64,000 nucleotides of DNA, from NCBI RefSeq assembly GCF_026790145.1, contig NZ_JALAMS010000011.1:186001-250000 (forward strand), in the 5' to 3' direction. This stretch comes from Bacillus_I endophytica_A. Lineage in GTDB: Bacteria; Bacillota; Bacilli; Bacillales; Bacillaceae_H. The notes below the pieces were generated by a model that saw nothing but the letters and a program-made list of their open reading frames with translations, made no database searches and was not told where the DNA came from. Position numbers and translations under genes: made by a program. Numbering within the stretch: position 1 is the stretch's first letter; every line of letters begins with the position of its first letter. Of this stretch, positions 62,018 to 64,000 are shown piece after piece.

Positions 62018-62140
62018 GGCAATCAGCCCTTTCTATCTGATTGATTTCTTTTATAACTCGAATGAGGTATCCTTTACTTCTTGCACCATCCCTTATCATT
62101 AAAATACTTTTAATTTATACACTAATCCCCTATGCATTTC

Positions 62141-63331
62141 TCAAATTCCTCCAACATTGATTCGCTTAGGATTCATTACATGTAAATTCGAGACTTGGCT
62201 TCTCAACTTCTCTAAAAGATACCCTTCCCCTTTTTCCACCGCAAGCTGGCGTTCTTCTTCATAAAGCGGGATAAGATAGTAGAAGTTAATCTCCTTATAA
62301 CCTGGTTTAAAGTTTGATAAAGAGCGGTCTTCTGGTCGAAGAACAAGTAAACTAGAAAACGGAACATTCTCTGAAAAAGTGATAGGTGGCTCACCATTTG
62401 GGATAATGACTCCTTCTTCAATCCAGCCATCATATAAAAAGGGTAAATGGGCAATTTGGCGAATCCAATCTATTGGCCAGCGATACTGATCTTCTGCTAA
62501 TTTTTCTTTGCTTGTTGGCCATGTAGAAGGTAGGGCAAACATAAGCTCTGCATGCTCTAATTCATACTCAATTACGTCTTCTCCCATTGGTTGATCACTC
62601 ATTCCTGTTGTTACTAATGTAACCTCTTGATGCTCTAAAGTTGGTGAGATAATATGCACTTGAATTGAAACTTCACTTACTGGTACAACTTCACTTATGG
62701 TATCTCCAATAGTCCCAATTTGTTGTTCAATATGGCGAAGTAAGAAGACTTCATCTGGGAGTTGTCGTTCTTCTTCATATGGATCAATAGGGTCCGTGGC
62801 ACCTTGCTTGTAGAGATAGTCTGCAATCTCAGGATATCCTTCCATTTGTGCTTTTTTGACGGCATTGACAACCATGGTGTCTTTTCCTTCTCCTATTTCA
62901 TAAGAAGCATGTATGTTAGCTCCTCTATCGACAAACAATTTTACCATCTCTAAGTCTCCCCACGCTGCTGCTTTAATCAAAGGAGTTGATTGAGAATATT
63001 TAGATTTATGGCCAGCGTTTATATCAGCTCCTTGATCGAGCAACCAATTCACTACCTCATATGCTCGGCTCATTGCTGCATAATGTAATGGAGTCTCCCA
63101 TATTAATCCCTCATGATTTAATGTGCAATCAAGTGGCAATCCCTTCTCTACTAAATATTCTAAAATATCTATATGATTATATTGTGCTGCTACATGAATT
63201 AATGTTTCACCAGAAGGATGATTAGAGGCATGAAGAGCTTTCGGATATTCTTCAATAAGTCGAATGACTTCATTTAAATTCCCTTCCCTAACGCTACCAA
63301 ATACTGCTCGTTTTAAGACGGCCCATCTCAT
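62141..63331 (-). CDS. Ankyrin-repeat + SUFU-domain immunity protein (copy 2)
   Basis: 396 residues, same length and layout as the copy at 54003-55193. Ankyrin repeats at 1-175 (SGETLIHVAAQYNHIDILEYLVEKGL, TPLHYAAMSRAYEVVNWLLDQGA, TPLIKAAAWGDLEMVKLFVDRGA) and SUFU domain at 190-390 (ELMFALPSTWPTS, FLYDGWIEEGVIIPNGEPP). The SUFU halves are nearly alike, while the ankyrin halves differ strongly. Cytoplasmic immunity role inferred. Confidence 0.82.
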   Translation of the reverse strand: MRWAVLKRAVFGSVREGNLNEVIRLIEEYPKALHASNHPSGETLIHVAAQYNHIDILEYLVEKGLPLDCTLNHEGLIWETPLHYAAMSRAYEVVNWLLDQGADINAGHKSKYSQSTPLIKAAAWGDLEMVKLFVDRGANIHASYEIGEGKDTMVVNAVKKAQMEGYPEIADYLYKQGATDPIDPYEEERQLPDEVFLLRHIEQQIGTIGDTISEVVPVSEVSIQVHIISPTLEHQEVTLVTTGMSDQPMGEDVIEYELEHAELMFALPSTWPTSKEKLAEDQYRWPIDWIRQIAHLPFLYDGWIEEGVIIPNGEPPITFSENVPFSSLLVLRPEDRSLSNFKPGYKEINFYYLIPLYEEERQLAVEKGEGYLLEKLRSQVSNLHVMNPKRINVGGI

Positions 63332-63404
63332 TTCCGACTTTCAGCTCCTTTTCTATTATTTCTCAAAACTATTTAACTCAACTCTATAGATTCTTATTTT
63401 CACT

Positions 63405-63896
63405 CTAGTAAACAAGCAAATTCCCTCTCGGATATTTTCCATTCCAACCACAAGGCAAATGACCAGTAGCATAAACCTCATACAACATATTGTAAAATTT
63501 TGATTCATAGTATTCTCTATAACTTAAAACCATGAGTATATTTACAGCATCGTATTCAACATTGTGAAGGATATTTAACGGCAAGTTATGTTTTACAATG
63601 TTAGCCATTGCTTTTACATGCACGTCTGGTAAAATATTATGTTTGATTTCCATTACAAGTGTATTCCAATATCCATTGAAAACATCAGAATGATTTTTAG
63701 CGAGAAATCCTGTTAGATTATTAACTTCTTCTAAGCGAACATTTTCCCATTTCACTGAATCAATACTCTTTTTTACCGCCTTTTGATTACCTAGAGTAGA
63801 AAAGGGCAAATGCTTAGGTAGGCTTCCTTCTCTACCACAATTTGATAACCAATCTATCTGTAACACTTTATGAATTACTTCTTCGTTTAACTTCAT
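63405..63896 (-). CDS. Putative immunity protein, unnamed family
   Basis: 163 residues, mostly helical, with the C-terminal motif GHLPCGWNGKYPRGNLLVY. That ending recurs in small cytoplasmic proteins annotated near toxin loci. It is the first minus-strand gene seen in the window. ATG behind GAGGAAGAAACA. The last 100 bases of the window hold nothing I can support. Confidence 0.6.
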   Translation of the reverse strand: MKLNEEVIHKVLQIDWLSNCGREGSLPKHLPFSTLGNQKAVKKSIDSVKWENVRLEEVNNLTGFLAKNHSDVFNGYWNTLVMEIKHNILPDVHVKAMANIVKHNLPLNILHNVEYDAVNILMVLSYREYYESKFYNMLYEVYATGHLPCGWNGKYPRGNLLVY

Positions 63897-64000
63897 TGTT
63901 TCTTCCTCATACCTCCAACCCTATAATTTGTTTTAAAATAATGCAGGCTTATAGCTGTTCTACACTTCTTTTTTTATGTTTCAATAAGCATTCTTCTAGC

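Noticed and set aside
1..64000. CRISPR array, tRNA or rRNA genes
   Set aside because: No regularly spaced repeats and no tRNA- or rRNA-like sequence seen anywhere in the window.

Overview
The window is chromosomal DNA of a low-GC, spore-forming Bacillaceae bacterium. From about 5 to 21.9 kb the gene order is that of the Bacillus subtilis lexA-yneA-yneB-ynzC-tkt-sirA-yneF-ynzD-ccdA-yneI-yneJ(ccdC)-yneK-cotM-sspP-citB-yneN-sspN-tlp-yneP-yneR block, with spore genes (tlp, sspN, sspP, cotM, a Spo0E-like phosphatase, SirA). The ywrD/ywrC/ywrB/ywrA group and an lmrA-lmrB pair also have B. subtilis counterparts. A Priestia or related Bacillus is my guess; the species cannot be fixed from the sequence alone.

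Layout. 0-3.3 kb: a four-gene acyl-CoA operon (acyl-CoA ligase, thiolase, two hot-dog/MaoC proteins) whose genes overlap by a few bases. 3.4-4.8 kb: a DNA photolyase reading frame broken by two in-frame stops, each where tryptophan is expected. 5-22 kb: the conserved yne/citB/tkt/lexA block. 22-36 kb: an LCP cell-wall ligase, an oxidoreductase, the lmrAB efflux pair, small membrane proteins, a TrmB/EamA divergent pair, a gamma-glutamyltransferase with an MFS carrier, and an Lrp regulator with a two-gene chromate transporter. 36-39.7 kb: an Abh-type regulator, an HD-GYP protein, then a decayed lasso-peptide locus (B2 protease frame plus a broken asparagine-synthetase-like fragment) next to a 0.36 kb highly structured element that looks like a remnant of the IS200/IS605 family. 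39.7-48.5 kb: a galactose/melibiose region: galK-galT, a LacI regulator, a GPH symporter, a GH36 alpha-galactosidase and an AraC regulator; no galE is present. 48.6-53 kb: a cytosolic EndoI-type nuclease, a SulP transporter and a membrane-anchored Asp-box propeller protein.

53-64 kb: nearly every gene is a small minus-strand gene of an immunity-protein family used against polymorphic toxins (SUKH/SMI1-KNR4, ankyrin+SUFU, Imm30, Imm22, Imm50, CDI-immunity-like, DUF4274). No toxin gene is visible. If the array is the 3' tail of a toxin locus, the toxin should lie beyond the right edge. The two ankyrin+SUFU genes bracket most of the array and differ mainly in their ankyrin halves. I also recognise in the array two copies of a stand-alone protein resembling the C-terminal domain of ribosomal protein L7/L12. 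One is cut by a stop codon, and the other has ATT where its start codon should be. These, together with the decay of the photolyase and lasso genes, are the most unusual features of the window.

All assignments come from reading the sequence and from memory of the protein families; no database search was run.
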